DNA of 64,000 nt from Palaemon carinicauda. Lineage: Eukaryota; Arthropoda; Malacostraca; Decapoda; Palaemonidae. The DNA lies in the NCBI RefSeq assembly GCF_036898095.1, contig NC_090743.1, forward strand, positions 14,628,295 through 14,692,294, read 5' to 3'. The position numbers and the translations under genes are program-made. The notes under the pieces are model-generated. The model saw only the letters and a program-made list of their open reading frames with translations, was not told where the DNA came from and did no database searches. Positions 24,601 to 37,869 of this stretch are shown here, piece by piece. Numbering within the stretch: the stretch's first letter is position 1; each line of letters starts with the position of its first letter.

Positions 24601-25530
24601 GTAAGCAGCTATTCTAGGAGGACACTACAAAAATCAAACTGTTGTTCTCTAGTCTTGGGTATTGCCATAGCCTCTGTACCATGGTCTTCCACTGTCTGGG
24701 GTTAGAGATCTCTTGCTTGTGGGTACAATCGGGCATACTATTCTATCTTGTTTCTCTTCCTCTTGTTAATTTGAAGTTTTTATCCTCATGCTATTTTCAA
24801 GTTTTTGTAGTTTATATATGAAATATTTCTTTTAATATTATTCTTGAACTTCTCTTCTAGTTTTTCCTTATTTCCTTTCCTCACTGGGCTATTTTCCCTG
24901 TTGGACCCCTTGGGCTTATAGCATCCTGCTTTTCTAACTAGGGTTGTAGCTTAGGAAATAATAATAATAATGATAATAATAATCTGTGGTTAGGATCCGT
25001 GGGAATCCTAGCACGGATGGAGGATTTATCCTAAGAAACTACCAGGTAGACGATTGAGACGTTCCTCCTCTCAGTTACTCAAACTATTGAGTTCTTGTCC
25101 CACCAAATGGTGAACTTGTGGGCCAACACCATCCTCAAACAATGGGACTCAGTAACTGATAGGTTCCATCCCCAAGTCCCTAAGGCCAAGATCTCAAGGC
25201 TCAGGAACTCTTCTCAGGAACTCTTCTCTGGAGGGTTCCTTTTTGTGTGGGCCTAGGGATGTCAAGCAGGCTGCGGAAAGGTGGAGGAAGTCCCACCAGG
25301 ACACTCTTCTCCATAGGGCCCTAACATCCCAGCCATACAGACCACCAGCTCTGCAGCCCAACTAGCCTTAAGCCTCGACAAACAAAGGGGCAGCGAAGAA
25401 AGAGATGTCAAAGAAGTCCTTTCCGACCAAAGACAAGAAAGGCAATAAGTCCTGTCGAGGTGGTAAACAATGTAGAAGGAGCGGCTGTGGCAGCAAACGC
25501 TTGGACAGGTAATCCAACTGCTCGTCCACC
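21659..25530 (+). pseudogene. DIRS-B gag, degenerate, with nested insertion
   Basis: The N-terminus is the best preserved part: GRTCGAFMSAKDTDLHSLCPIC, then C-x-n-NKCNECREWS and QWERFGRRC, the same Cys cluster seen in DIRS-C. Downstream are VDPLALIDVVVSEDS (22206 on), a long tract of 12-bp-like degenerate repeats rich in Ser/Pro/Arg codons (22650-23290), and, after the SINE-like insertion, FLSHQMVNLWANTIL (about 25080-25130), matching the conserved C-terminal part of DIRS-C Gag. A Lys/Ser-rich tail follows (25390-25500). Many stops and frame changes are present. Confidence 0.75.
24570..24985 (+). mobile_element. SINE-like repeat with (AAT)n tail, copy 2, nested in DIRS-B gag
   Basis: Same repeat as 9240-9675 but without the 62-bp internal duplication. 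It starts at GGTAGAAGAGATTC directly after CTTGACCAGCAAG and ends in AATAATAATAAT. DIRS-C has the uninterrupted gag sequence CTTGACCAGCAAGGCC at 58264, which places the insertion point inside gag. Confidence 0.75.
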
Positions 25531-25539
25531 AGTGGGGGG

Positions 25540-27320
25540 ATGCTTGCAAAGCTTCTGGGGCAGGTGGGAGCAGCTCGGGACCGATCCCTGGACAGTCTCC
25601 ATGACTCGTTCAGGGTATCATGTCCCATTCATCTCGTCTCTCCCTCCCCTGATCTAGGATCCAGTGACAATAGACTCCTTTGCGATGGGATCAGTAAAGG
25701 GGCTGGCCCTTCGTGCCGAAGTCCAGACCATGTTGGAAAAGGGCGCTTCCAGGTATTCCTAGACAACTCTCCCGGGCTTCTTAAGTCGACTCTGTCTTAT
25801 GAAAAGTGCGTCTGGAGGCTGGAGACCCATCATTAACTTCTTGGCTCTGAACAAGTTTATCAAACAGACTTCGTTCAGCATGGAGACAGCAGACATAGTC
25901 AGACAAGCGGTAGGACCACTGGACTTCATCTGCACACTGGACTTAAAGGACGCATACTTCCAGATCCTGATCCATCCATCTTCAAGGAAGTATCTGAGAT
26001 TCATCCTAGAAAACAAGAAATACCAGTTCAGGGTCCTGTCGTTCTGTTTTTCCACAGCACCCCAAGTCTTCACCAGCGTGCTCGCCCTAGTTTCATCATG
26101 GGCTCCCAGGATCGGCTTCCGTCTCCTCCGTTATCTGGACGACTTACTGATCCTAGCAGACTCGGTGGCAACCCTTCTTCAGCACCGAGACAAGCCTCTG
26201 AGGCTTTGCCAAGATCTGGGGATCATGGTAAACCTAGAGAAGTCCTCCCTGCTTCCCACTCAAAGACTGGTATACCTAGGAATGATTTTAGACACCAAAT
26301 CTCCACAAAGCTTTCCCATCAGATGACAGGATAATGAGGCTAAGAAAGGTCGCACAACTTTTTCTCAGATGAGAAGAGCTCTCAGCCCAGAAGTGGCAAT
26401 GTCTCCTTGGTCCTTGGACACCTATCATCCGTGGTCTGTTTAGTTCCCTATGGCCACGTCAGGATTTGATCTCTCCAGTGGTGACTGAAGTCCCAATTGG
26501 AGTCAGGCCTTCGATTCCCGGGGTATTCTGATCCCCATGGGATCAGAGGAATGGACGGACCTCGAGTGGTGGGTGTAGATCTTCTCGTCCTCCCCTAGAC
26601 TTGATGCTGTTTTTGGAAGCATCAAAAGAAGAGTGGGGGCCCCACGTGCTGCCCCTCACGACCTCAGGCCTCTAGTCAGAGTCCGAAAAGTACCTTCACA
26701 TAAATCTTTTAGAGATGAAGGCTGTCTTTCTGGCCCTTCAACAGTTCCATCAGTTCCTGGCCGGTCACTCATTGATGGTGATGAGCGACAACACCACAGT
26801 AGTGGCTTACATCAACAAATGAGGAGGTACTTTTTTTGCAGCCCCTATCCCATCTAGCAGTGGAGATACTGAGATGGGCTGAAGTCCATTCGGTGCCACT
26901 ATCAGCCCGCTTCATTCCAGGCAAAAGGAATGTGCTCACCAACAATCTGATCAGAGCATTTAAGATAGTAGGTACCGAATGGTCTTTGAATCATCTAGTA
27001 GCCAACAAAGTCCTGACTTTGTGGGGTTCTCCAGCGGTTGATCTGTTCACAATGGCCCTGAACTTTAGGCTCCCACTGTATTGGTCCCCAGTCCCAGACC
27101 CCAAGGCTCTCTGGCAAGATGCATTTCAACAACAGTGGGAAAACATCAACGTTTACGCCTTTCCCTCATTCTGTCTGATGATAAGGGTTCTCAACAAGGG
27201 CCAAACATTGGTCAACCTATCAATGACTCGTACCTTTGCTATGGCATCATCCGGAATGGTTTCTGGACCTTTTGCAACTCCTGATGGAGCCCATAAGATC
27301 ACTCGATCCACGACACGATT
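25540..27320 (+). pseudogene. DIRS-B reverse transcriptase / RNase H, degenerate
   Basis: RT is readable from about 25799: GGWRPIINFLALNKF, TLDLKDAYFQILIHPSSRKY (first Asp), FSTAPQVFTSVL and RYLDDLLIL at about 26129-26155 (catalytic pair). The frame breaks at 26327. The RNase H region is recognisable at 26600-26830 (LFLEASKEEWGPH, LLEMKAVFLAL, MSDNTTVVAYIN), with Glu where DIRS-C has the catalytic Asp, then a stop in the YIN-K segment. The connector (26836-27300) has ARFIPGKRNVL, AVDLFTMALNF and WENINVYAFPSF, the block sometimes described as a Dam-like methyltransferase region in DIRS. Not functional. Confidence 0.85.
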
Positions 27321-27329
27321 TACTCAGAC

Positions 27330-28420
27330 AACCACATGTCAACATCCACCACAAAACCGAAGCTTCGCTATGACTTCACGCCTGGAGACTATCCAGCATC
27401 TCTTCACTCAGAAAGGATTTTCACAACAGGTTGCGAAGAGGATGTCTGGATACCTGCGGAAGTCCTCGGCAGCAGTCTACTTAGCAAAGTGGAACATCTT
27501 TTGTGGTTAGTGTCTCCACTCGATGCCACTATTCCAGCAGTAGATGAGTTCCTCGTGTATTTGTTGGAGGAAATGCGCCTTTCAGTTTCGGCAGTGAAAG
27601 GCTACCACTCAGCCTTAAGCCTCGCCTTCAAATTGAAAGAAATAGACATCTGGTCGCTAGAACTTTCTTATACTGAATTATACACTTACCTTTCCTCCAG
27701 TCTCTAAAGAGGCCTCCCTATGAACTATTACGCCAGGCAACAGATCCTCCATTCTCTAAAGAGGCCTCCCTATGAACTATTACGCCAGGCAACAGATCAC
27801 CACCTGACTTGGAAGATGTTGTTCCTGCTAGCTTTGGCTTTGGCTAAACGAGTTGGTGAACTTCATGGTGTCTCGTACGACATTGCCCATTCAAGCGGAT
27901 TGTGAGAGGCAACGTTCCACTTCGTCCCTGAGTTTGTTGCTAATACTCAGAATCCGGGAGTGGCGGATCCCCGATTTGTATCCTTACGGATTTCGAGTAT
28001 CCGCTTTGTAACAGACGACTCTTATCATCTTTTACTCTGTCCAGTGAGAAGTTTGAGGCTTTACCTCAAAAGAACAGCAGCAGCCCGTCCACATGTGCCT
28101 TCACTTTTTGTTAGCACAGGGAGGAACAAGAGGAGGGTCACCAAGAACATCATCTGTGCTTGGATTTGCAGAGTCATAGACCATACCCTAAATCCAGACC
28201 TTCCTCCTTCACATTGCCGTAGAGCCCACGATTTCAGGGACATAGTTACGTCCGTGGCCTTCAAAAGAAACTTTTCAGTGACGCAGGTTCTACAGGCTGG
28301 GGTTTAGAAACGTTGAAATACGCTCACAGTCCTCTACCTGCAAGACGTGATCCACAGGTTGTTCGATACGTTTTCTATTGGCCCTGTGGTGTCTACACAG
28401 CAGCTGTTATAATAGCTTAA
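27330..28420 (+). pseudogene. DIRS-B tyrosine recombinase, degenerate
   Basis: It starts in the same frame as the connector with TSRLETIQHLFTQKGFS and AAVYLAKWNIF, then changes frame at 27510. A 52-bp tandem duplication (units 27701-27746 and 27753-27798) shifts the frame again. Catalytic landmarks are LALAKRVGELHGVSYD (first Arg, about 27840) and RAHDFRDIVTSVAF (HxxR, about 28225-28260). The terminal Tyr segment after 28308 is in another frame (LYLQDVIHRL). Inactive. Confidence 0.82.
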
Positions 28421-28884
28421 GCTCCTTATTGGACAAATAGCAGAAGGTTGAGGGTACTGTTACCTGGTTTTAGTGTGCGTGAATGAAAAGGTATGACTAG
28501 CTCTTATTCTTTTCTTCATCCTTCTCTCTCTTGGGGAAAGCAGCAGCCTGGGTTCTCTGCTCAAGCTGACCTCAAACCACTTCAGGTAAACCATGCTTCC
28601 TTGTGTACCTAGTATTATGTCAATACTGCTGCGTCCCCGTACCCTGGCATGATGGTATTGGGAAAGTCTTGGTTACCACAGTTTTTCCTACAAAGGCTCG
28701 AAATAACTTTTACCTTGACAGTTACACTGCTTATCTCAACACAGCTTATGTAGGCCACAGACCTTGCATAGCAAGGTTTAGCGAGGTGTAGGGATTCCTT
28801 ATTTTTGGTACATACCTATTCAAAATAAGGAGCCCCCTGGTAGCCAAAAAGCCAATTTGGCAGGGACGTCCACCTTCCTAATGA

Positions 28885-29238
28885 GTGAGTCACCCCTAAT
28901 AAATAGCGTAGGTTTGTATTCCAGTTACGGAACAAATGACAAATTCGGAGATAATTTCTATTTTTCCTAATGATACAAACCTTTAGCTATTTATACAAAC
29001 TTACCCGCCAACCCTATTCCCCTTGAAGTCCTACCTCTAAGCAAAGTGAGCTTAATCACAGGTGTGCGAGTGGAAGAGGTAGCGAACTACTCCACCCCCC
29101 CCCCATTAATTAGTGGGATGGGTAGTTAACCCTAGCTAAATTTTAATGCCTCGTTCTTTCAGCTTTGCTGAAAGTAATACCCCTAATAAATAGCTAAAGA
29201 GTTGTATCGTTAGGAAAAATACAAATATCCGAATTTGT
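28885..29238 (-). repeat. DIRS-B ICR and right inverted terminal repeat
   Basis: 28885-28985 is complementary to the left outer end (GTTACGGAACAAAT) and to the right outer end (CTATTTTTCCTAATGATACAA). 29040-29238 is the inverse of the left ITR, and a homopolymer C run (about 29093-29103) lies within it. Confidence 0.8.
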
Positions 29239-30867
<1,629 letters not shown>

Positions 30868-31054
30868 TAGAAATTATTTTAAAGAAACCAAAATGCAACT
30901 GGAGTATAAGTGTACATATATGTTAACCTTTCATTATAAGGACTTTATCTTTTGTACCTTGTTTATTGTACAGTAGAACTTGTCTAATTATCATTTTTTT
31001 TTTATATATATGTTACTCCACATGTAACAGAAAGGTTATTTATTCTTACTTCAG

Positions 31055-31284
31055 GTTTAGATGATGTGGGACATGGAATACGATCCTCGTCTAGTAGCAC
31101 ACCGCGCTCAAGGAGATCAGCAAGCAGTGTTGGAATGCCTCCCCCACAACATCAGCCACCCACTTCAGCTGGTCCAGCACCAACTACGAAACCACCCACA
31201 CCACCTCAGGCTAATAGATCAGTTAGCAGTTTGTCCAGAGGATCTCGAGAATATCGAACACCTCCAGCAGTGGCACCACCTCAG
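31055..31284 (+). CDS. Abi: Abl interactor, coding exon 4
   Basis: 230 bases, entering in phase 1. It begins with LDDVGHGIRSSSSST, the end of the conserved N-terminal half of Abi, and passes into the Ser/Pro-rich linker (SRRSASSVGMPPPQ, TTKPPTPPQANRS, SRGSREYRTPPAVAPPQ). This linker carries SH3-binding and phosphorylation sites in the family. The acceptor is TACTTCAG and the donor CAG|GTTTGT, phase 0. Confidence 0.94.
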
Positions 31285-31459
31285 GTTTGTTTCCTATACA
31301 GAATCAATCTTAGGAGTGAGATGAAGATACAAGTCCTCCTGTTCTTGGGATTTTAGCTTTAAAAGAAAAAAAAAAATTGTTTCATGGCTATGCCCTATTC
31401 CTGTATACACATTAGTCAATATTAATGTTAATGTAAGAGAAGTTGAATGATGGTTATTA

Positions 31460-31463
<4 letters not shown>

Positions 31464-31530
<67 letters not shown>
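31464..31530. repeat. T67 homopolymer in the 3' splice region of exon 5
   Basis: An uninterrupted run of 67 T on the + strand ends 26 bases before the acceptor AG at 31555-31556. It acts as, or extends, the polypyrimidine tract. Its exact length may be a sequencing or assembly estimate. Confidence 0.9.
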
Positions 31531-31536
<6 letters not shown>

Positions 31537-31556
31537 TAATGATGATAATTTTACAG

Positions 31557-31821
31557 GTACCTAGTAATTACGCCCCTAATTACCCAATTGGCCACCCGCG
31601 ACGAAATGATCGATCCAGTGGATATAGTACGCTTCCTCATCCATCAGCAGCCCACGTTGCAACAGTAAATCATAATGGAGGAGGCCAGCCACCCCCACCT
31701 CAAGTTGGAATGGTTCATCCTATGGCTCATGGGGTTCCGCAGAGTTCGTACACGCCTCCACCCCCACCGCCACATATGCAAGAACCATCTCAGTATGCTG
31801 CTCATCCTATGGGCATGCCAC
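31557..31821 (+). CDS. Abi: Abl interactor, coding exon 5
   Basis: 265 bases continuing in frame from exon 4: VPSNYAPNYPIGHPRRNDRS is a signature of arthropod Abi. It is followed by SGYSTLPHPSAAHV and the proline-rich QSSYTPPPPPPHMQEPS. The acceptor is TTTTACAG and the donor CAC|GTAAGT at 31822, phase 1. The SH3 domain that ends Abi is not in this exon. I found no further Abi exon before 64000, so the gene is partial in this window. Confidence 0.93.
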
Positions 31822-34800
31822 GTAAGTACCTGATCTCTTTAGTTGTCTTTTTATTTATTCTATGCTAATGATATAACTTTCTTTATCCTCTGCTTATGTA
31901 TTTCTCTTTCAAAGTTAACTGTTAGAGCTTTATTGATCTGAAGGTCTTCTCTTCATGATGATTTGAACAGTGAAATCTTATTGTGAGTTGAAAATTTCAT
32001 AGTTTTGTTAATGACTGCAATATATATTAACATTTTCATTACTGTTTGAATATTTTCTATATCTGTTTCTTTCATGATTATAGCTATCTATATGCACTTA
32101 CCTTTGGTGTGATAGATGGCAGCTCCAGTTCTACCAAACTTTCTGTGTTTTCTCTCTGTGTAGGGATATATGCTAATCTTCCCTGTATTCATCCATGTAT
32201 TCACCCATACTGTATCTGTAAGTAAAATAGTGTCGTAACACAACTAACATTAGTTCATGAGTCGGTTATATGACTGTGTGCTCTTGAATAACACAAGGAA
32301 GATGCCACTACTTAAATTCTCCCTTTTTTTTTCTTTAATTGTGCCTAACGTCCCGATTCACATGCTTTTTAGTGTGCAAGTGAATTTCGTTATGTAAGGG
32401 AACCATCATTATTATAATCATCTTATTTTTGTTTGATATGGGAGGGAAGGATAAAACGAAATTTAATCCTTATAATTGGAGCTCTACAACCATATTTTTT
32501 TTACATTTTTACATTAATATAAATATATAAAAGATAGGTGTTGGGTATAGTACATGCATATCAGCTTGTTTTACAAAAGCCTTTGACTGCTGCAGTGTGA
32601 GGAGTAGACCATTCAAACTGAAGTAATCAAGTACCACAGCAGTGATTACAAATAATATTTATGAGCTGCAATACTAGGAAAATGTCTTTCTCTCACCTTC
32701 ATGTCTCTTAGCAAGTGTCACTGGAATTTTATTTGCAAGTTTTTCATCAGTTGATTGAAGTTCATTTGATCTAATAAAGATACTACTCATACCAGGTTTT
32801 TTTTGTTTTTTTTTTTTTAACAAAGAATAATTGTTTCTTTTGGTAGGAAGAATAATAGTGATTTTAATTAATTTCCCCTTTTGTTATATGGTTTAGCCCA
32901 TAGCTCTAATTCAGTCGTTCTTTAGAATTGTATTAATGGTTGGTTTGGTAAGCTATTGTGTCATGATTTTTGGAAAAACTTGTCTATCACAGTAAATCAT
33001 GAGGTTGATGCATTCCTTCATACCATATGTAGAAGTTTTCATGATCAGCAAAATTAAAAGGTAGATGATGCTAAATTATCATCTTTGTGATTATGGTGGT
33101 AGCTAAGCAAAAAATCTGTGGACAATGTTGCATTGTATTTTTGTTGATGTTCCACCAGAATACGTAATGATAACAATTATCGAGGGTTGAATAGGTGACT
33201 CTAGTCCTCCACATGATTTGCATACTTTTTTAGGGTTTTATTACCTCTTCCTTAGGAGCAAAACTTGAAGATGAATAAAATACTTATGAGCATTTTTTTT
33301 TCTGTCACTAGCTCCATCTCAAGGCCATATTACCCAATTCCATTAATCCACTATGATAATTAGCAGAGAATGCAAGTATTGAAGTTATGTTATTTTGCTA
33401 CTTATTTGTCTCGGTGAATAAGTACCCATAAAAGTTTAGTGCATCCTACAGTAGACTCCGTCAGTCTTGTAGGAAGGTTTTTATTAGCAGTAATACCTCC
33501 CACTCCTAAGGTACAGAGTGATTTAGTGCTAGCATGTGGTTAGGGTGGACATAGCATATTAATTTTATGAATCCAGTTACTGGAACAAAAAGTATTATTT
33601 AAAATACCTATTGCTTCATCTTGTGAACCAGATAACTTTTCATCCTACTACTACTTATTTTTATCAGAGGGTTAGCAATGACCTTTAGTCAAATTGATAA
33701 CAAGAAGAACATATTTTTTTCTTAATCGTTATAATTTTGCTAGAATACTAAAAGTATTACAGATCTCATGGGCATTCTGTAAGAAGACTTTAGATTAATG
33801 ATTGAAGCATTCTGTGAGTAGACTTATGATTAATGATTGAAACAAGTATTTTTCATTGTGTGAAGGGTTGCTAAAGATTATTGAGGTAAAACATTCCTTT
33901 GTATGCAATATATGGTGTACACTAACAATTTTGTTGACTAAGTTAAGGACTTGTATGATTGAAAATGCAGAGCAGTTAACCGAGACATTAATAAAACTAG
34001 AGTTTAATGGAAGAAATTAGTATTGAACTGCAACAAAAGTTGGGTTGAGGTACAGCATATATGGCCATAGTCAAACAAATTTGTTTGCGAACAAAATTTA
34101 AAAAATTGTTGCATCCAAACTATAACAAATTAATACTTCGGGTTTGTTGCATCACATTGGAAAAAGATTGAACTTTGTACTAATGTAAGAAAAACATAAC
34201 GAATGCTAAAAGAGAATGAAAAAATTCCTGTTGAATGTGAAATGTTTGAGATTTTTTTATTAGAAATTCATGAAAAAATACAATAATTGCTTGAAGATTT
34301 TTTATAATACTCAAATATTGTAGAATTGGGGATCTTTCACATGGATGCAGCCTCTTTCCAATAAATGTATTAGTAAGCGATGTGTAAATAAATAAAAATA
34401 GCTTATTTTTTTTCAGAGTGAAAATTTCAAATTTTCAACCTATTTAAGTCTATGTTTTTCATTTTTACGATGTAATAAATAAAGATAAGGAAAAATTAGG
34501 CAATCAAATTCCCAATAAAATTGATAAGTAAAAAACATATGTATTATTGGTAAAATATTGAACAAATTACCATTAGATAACGGAGTAAGTTTTGCAAGTA
34601 TGTTGATGGTTTTTACGATAAAATTTTATGTATAGAAGCGTTAATGCTTTTATATTATTTTATATACCATGTAAAAGTACAGAAAATGGTTTCTAATTAT
34701 TTATGAGATGTGTATATTGCAGGTATTTACATACGCACAAACCCGACTAGAAAATTTTTATTACTAGAGCATAAAAATGAAAAAAGTAGGTTACATTAGA

Positions 34801-36659
34801 AATCAACATAGGCCTGCCCCACATGTGCTGCTACGACCCGTTTTCTTATAGGTTCCAACATGATGTTAACCATCTGCCCACTTGTGGTGCGAGTTTTGTT
34901 TTCCTTGAGTGACGTGCATATTTACGCTGAATTACCCCCATAAATAAGTTGCGTACAATGCGGCAGTTCGTGACATTGGATCACTAATGGCAATAAACAT
35001 TTTCACGCGTCATTGCGTCATCAGATCATTAGAGCGTTAATGAGTTTGTTGGATTTGTTGCAGGAGGGACTAGCTTGGTAGTGATCAGATGGATCAGTTT
35101 CAATTCCTTGACACTAACAGACATTGGAATAAAACTAATATGCAGCTTGTATCATGCGGATTGATACTTAGCTCAACCAGACATAGATTGTGATATTTTG
35201 TGTTGAAGATTCTTGAGGCAATGGAAGAAACCCATAGAACATTTATCTGGTACTAGAATTTGATTAGATGTAGGCAAGCCTCTTGATCCAGTTTGTTAAC
35301 GTATGTACTACTGGGCCAGGCTACGCTGTTGGCCACACTATATAGTATGCCCATTGTGTTGTATTTAAGATACAGCCGTATCCAATACAATAATAAAGAA
35401 TGCAACATTCACATATTACTGTAGTATCGTACTGTATTATGAAATAAGAACAGCAAATATACATCTTTTCCATTATTTACATTTATAATTCAGTACTGTA
35501 TGAGTAAGACCACTGTCTATGTTCTCCAAATCAGCTGATTATGGCTAACTAGCAAATAATTGTTATTTCTCTTGATAAAAGAGACAATTATTACTCGAAC
35601 TATCATTTTTATTTTACCATAAAAAGATGTGTAGTTTTTAGTAAAAATACTCTTTAGAGGTGTCTCATCCCTGTTGCCAATGCACGATAATTTTATAGTT
35701 TTTAGCATTACGGTGCTTGTTTAAAAATCTCTGTAAATTATTGACTATCTACTAATTCTTTAGGTATTTTTTGTGCATTTTGGTTTACCTTTTCATAAAC
35801 CAATAAAAGCTATGGTGTAATAATATATTGGTCGTATTCTACTATTCTACTGAATGTCATTAGTAACAACTACGGTAATTGTTTAGTATGGAACAAAAGT
35901 TGAATTGCAAGCAAACTAGCTGTTATTATCCGAATTGGTTGTTTATAACTAAACAGCTGTTTATAACTAAACAGCTGTTTATGTTCGGTTGTTTATAGCC
36001 ACATGCCTTACTAATGATACTTTTATTCTTTTTTTTTCTTTTTAACTTATTGAAATATAGATTGGGACAAGAGGTAATGCAAAAGAGATTAGTTTATTAT
36101 AATTTGGTCTCAGAAAAGGAATTCGCATGATACATAAGATATAGGATAAAAAAATCTTTATGGGTGGAAATTTAAGGGTCGCACAATATGTGAGATCACG
36201 TTACACAAGTATATATGGGATTACTGTAATTTACATTTTTATTGGCTCAGAAAATAACTATATTTTAGAAAATAGTTAAAATATGAAAAATATAAATCTG
36301 ATCTGACTTCAGAAACCTGCTATATAAAGAGGAATCTGTAATATACATTTACCCATGATATATTTATAAATCCGCAATATAGTGAGGGGATGATAGGTTA
36401 ACCGCAGTATGGCGAGGAATTACATTTGTTTTTTACCAATTCATGGAGACAAAATATTTTTAGGTGTAGAATTGGGTACAAAATCTGATTAGCTTGGCTA
36501 CAGTACTGTTAAAGTACTGTAGACTGTTAATCAATACATCTAACCTTAAATTCATCTTACTCTTATTCCTCTTACTCTTCTGCTCACTGACATTTGGTTT
36601 TTCAAGTTATTAGCTCTACATTTTCCTGCTTTATACTTCTCGTCATATATGTGGGTTAC
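31822..36659. other. probable Abi intron 5, unannotated
   Basis: About 4.8 kb of AT-rich sequence. Small direct duplications occur at 33755-33842 (about 41-bp period) and 35938-35985 (21-bp period, ATAACTAAACAGCTGTTT). No exon with an Abi-like peptide and no mobile element was recognised. Confidence 0.6.
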
Positions 36660-37015
36660 TTTTCCTATCAGTTCATGGAGTGTGCATCTTTAGCTTTCTC
36701 TCCTTACAAGTTGTTGAAAGTGTGCACCTTAGGTTGTTGTTCTTGCCAGTTACTGGAAGTGTGCATCCTTAGTTTGCTCCTCTTGTCAGTTGCTGGAAGT
36801 GTGCTTTGTTACGTTGCTCTTCTTGCTCATTTATCTAGTTGCTAAAAGTGTGAATCCTAAATTTGCTTTTCTTACCAGTTGCTGCAAGTGTGCGCCATTA
36901 GGTTGCTCTTCTTACTAGTTGCTGAAAGAGTGCATCCTTAGGCTGCTGCTCTTTCCAGTTGCTAGAAATTTGCATCCTTATGTTGCTCATTTTGCTAGTT
37001 GCTATTCATCCTTAA
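36660..37015. repeat. diverged minisatellite, about 46-bp period
   Basis: About seven to eight imperfect units containing CAGTTGCTGGAAGTGTGCATCC and TTAGGTTGCTCTTCTTGC follow one another. The units differ by point changes and short indels. Non-coding. Confidence 0.8.
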
Positions 37016-37084
37016 TACCTTTGCTACGATGACGTCGTTAAACTTCAAAATATGCCTGGTAATGCACACTGTGATGTCCTTTTA

Positions 37085-37092
37085 CGTAATAA

Positions 37093-37136
<44 letters not shown>
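37085..37136. repeat. (ATT)n microsatellite
   Basis: An uninterrupted ATT trinucleotide array after AATAATC. It is possibly the tail of a degraded SINE or LINE copy, but no body is visible next to it. Confidence 0.9.
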
Positions 37137-37869
37137 GACATTATTACAAGCTAAGTTACAAATATAAACCATAAAGAGTATAGCATATGGTTGTATATCA
37201 CACACAGTTCACACTTGGGAAATTTCACTTAAAAAATCTCCTCTCCCTGACATCAGCCCCTCCTCCTCCTTTCTTCAGCCAACCAACAGTCTTTGGGATT
37301 CTAACCTTTATTTCTGAAAATGTAAGAGCTATTTTAGTCTTTTTTTATTACCTCATATTATTCACAGTAGCCTCTCTAGTCATTGGTGACATTCCCTACC
37401 CAAGGCATTTATCAAACTCCCCCGTCACCCCCAGCTTGGAGACTTAGGGATCCTCACATCTCACCATACCACTAACCGAAATACTTGCGATACTAGTCCT
37501 CATGATTATGTAAGGTCTATTTTAGTGTTATTCTTTTGGCATATTGTTCAAATCACAGGGAAAGCCTCTCTGTATCCGACTACCACAAGTCTCACCTCTA
37601 ACGAGACGAAAATGTTTTACCACAACGAGATTTGTCTTTTACTTATTTTCTTCATTTTTTCTCAAATATTTCTACAAAATATCATCTTCATGTCTTGCAT
37701 ATTTCATATTAGTATTGTTCATTGTTTTCACGAGTAAAAGTTAGCCTGTTGTCATTATTTCTATTTATTGCCTCTACACAGTATTCGTCATGTTCTTACA
37801 TACGCAGTCTCTATTTCCAAACCTGTGAAATACCCAAAACAGGAATGGTCCAGTTCATAGTGACTCACA
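37137..37869. other. unannotated intronic DNA
   Basis: No gene or recognised repeat. Pyrimidine-rich patches near 37230-37280 and 37370-37460. Confidence 0.5.

Larger units (their letters stand above)
21407..29238 (+). mobile_element. DIRS-B: old full-length DIRS in Abi intron 1
   Basis: A 7.8-kb element containing all DIRS parts in order: left ITR (about 21407-21600), gag, RT/RNase H, tyrosine recombinase, ICR (about 28885-28985) and right ITR (to about 29238). The two ITRs share CTATTTAT, GCTGAAAG, GGGTTAACTACCCATCC and CACACCTGTGA blocks but differ at many positions, so this is the oldest of the four long elements. A SINE-like repeat (24570-24985) is inserted in gag. All genes have multiple stops and frameshifts. 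It lies in the sense orientation relative to Abi and ends about 320 bases before exon 2. Confidence 0.88.

Noticed and set aside
31443..31556. An open frame starting with a long Phe run before Abi exon 5
   Set aside because: It is the T67 tract read through the intron. The exon proper starts at 31557 after TTTTACAG.
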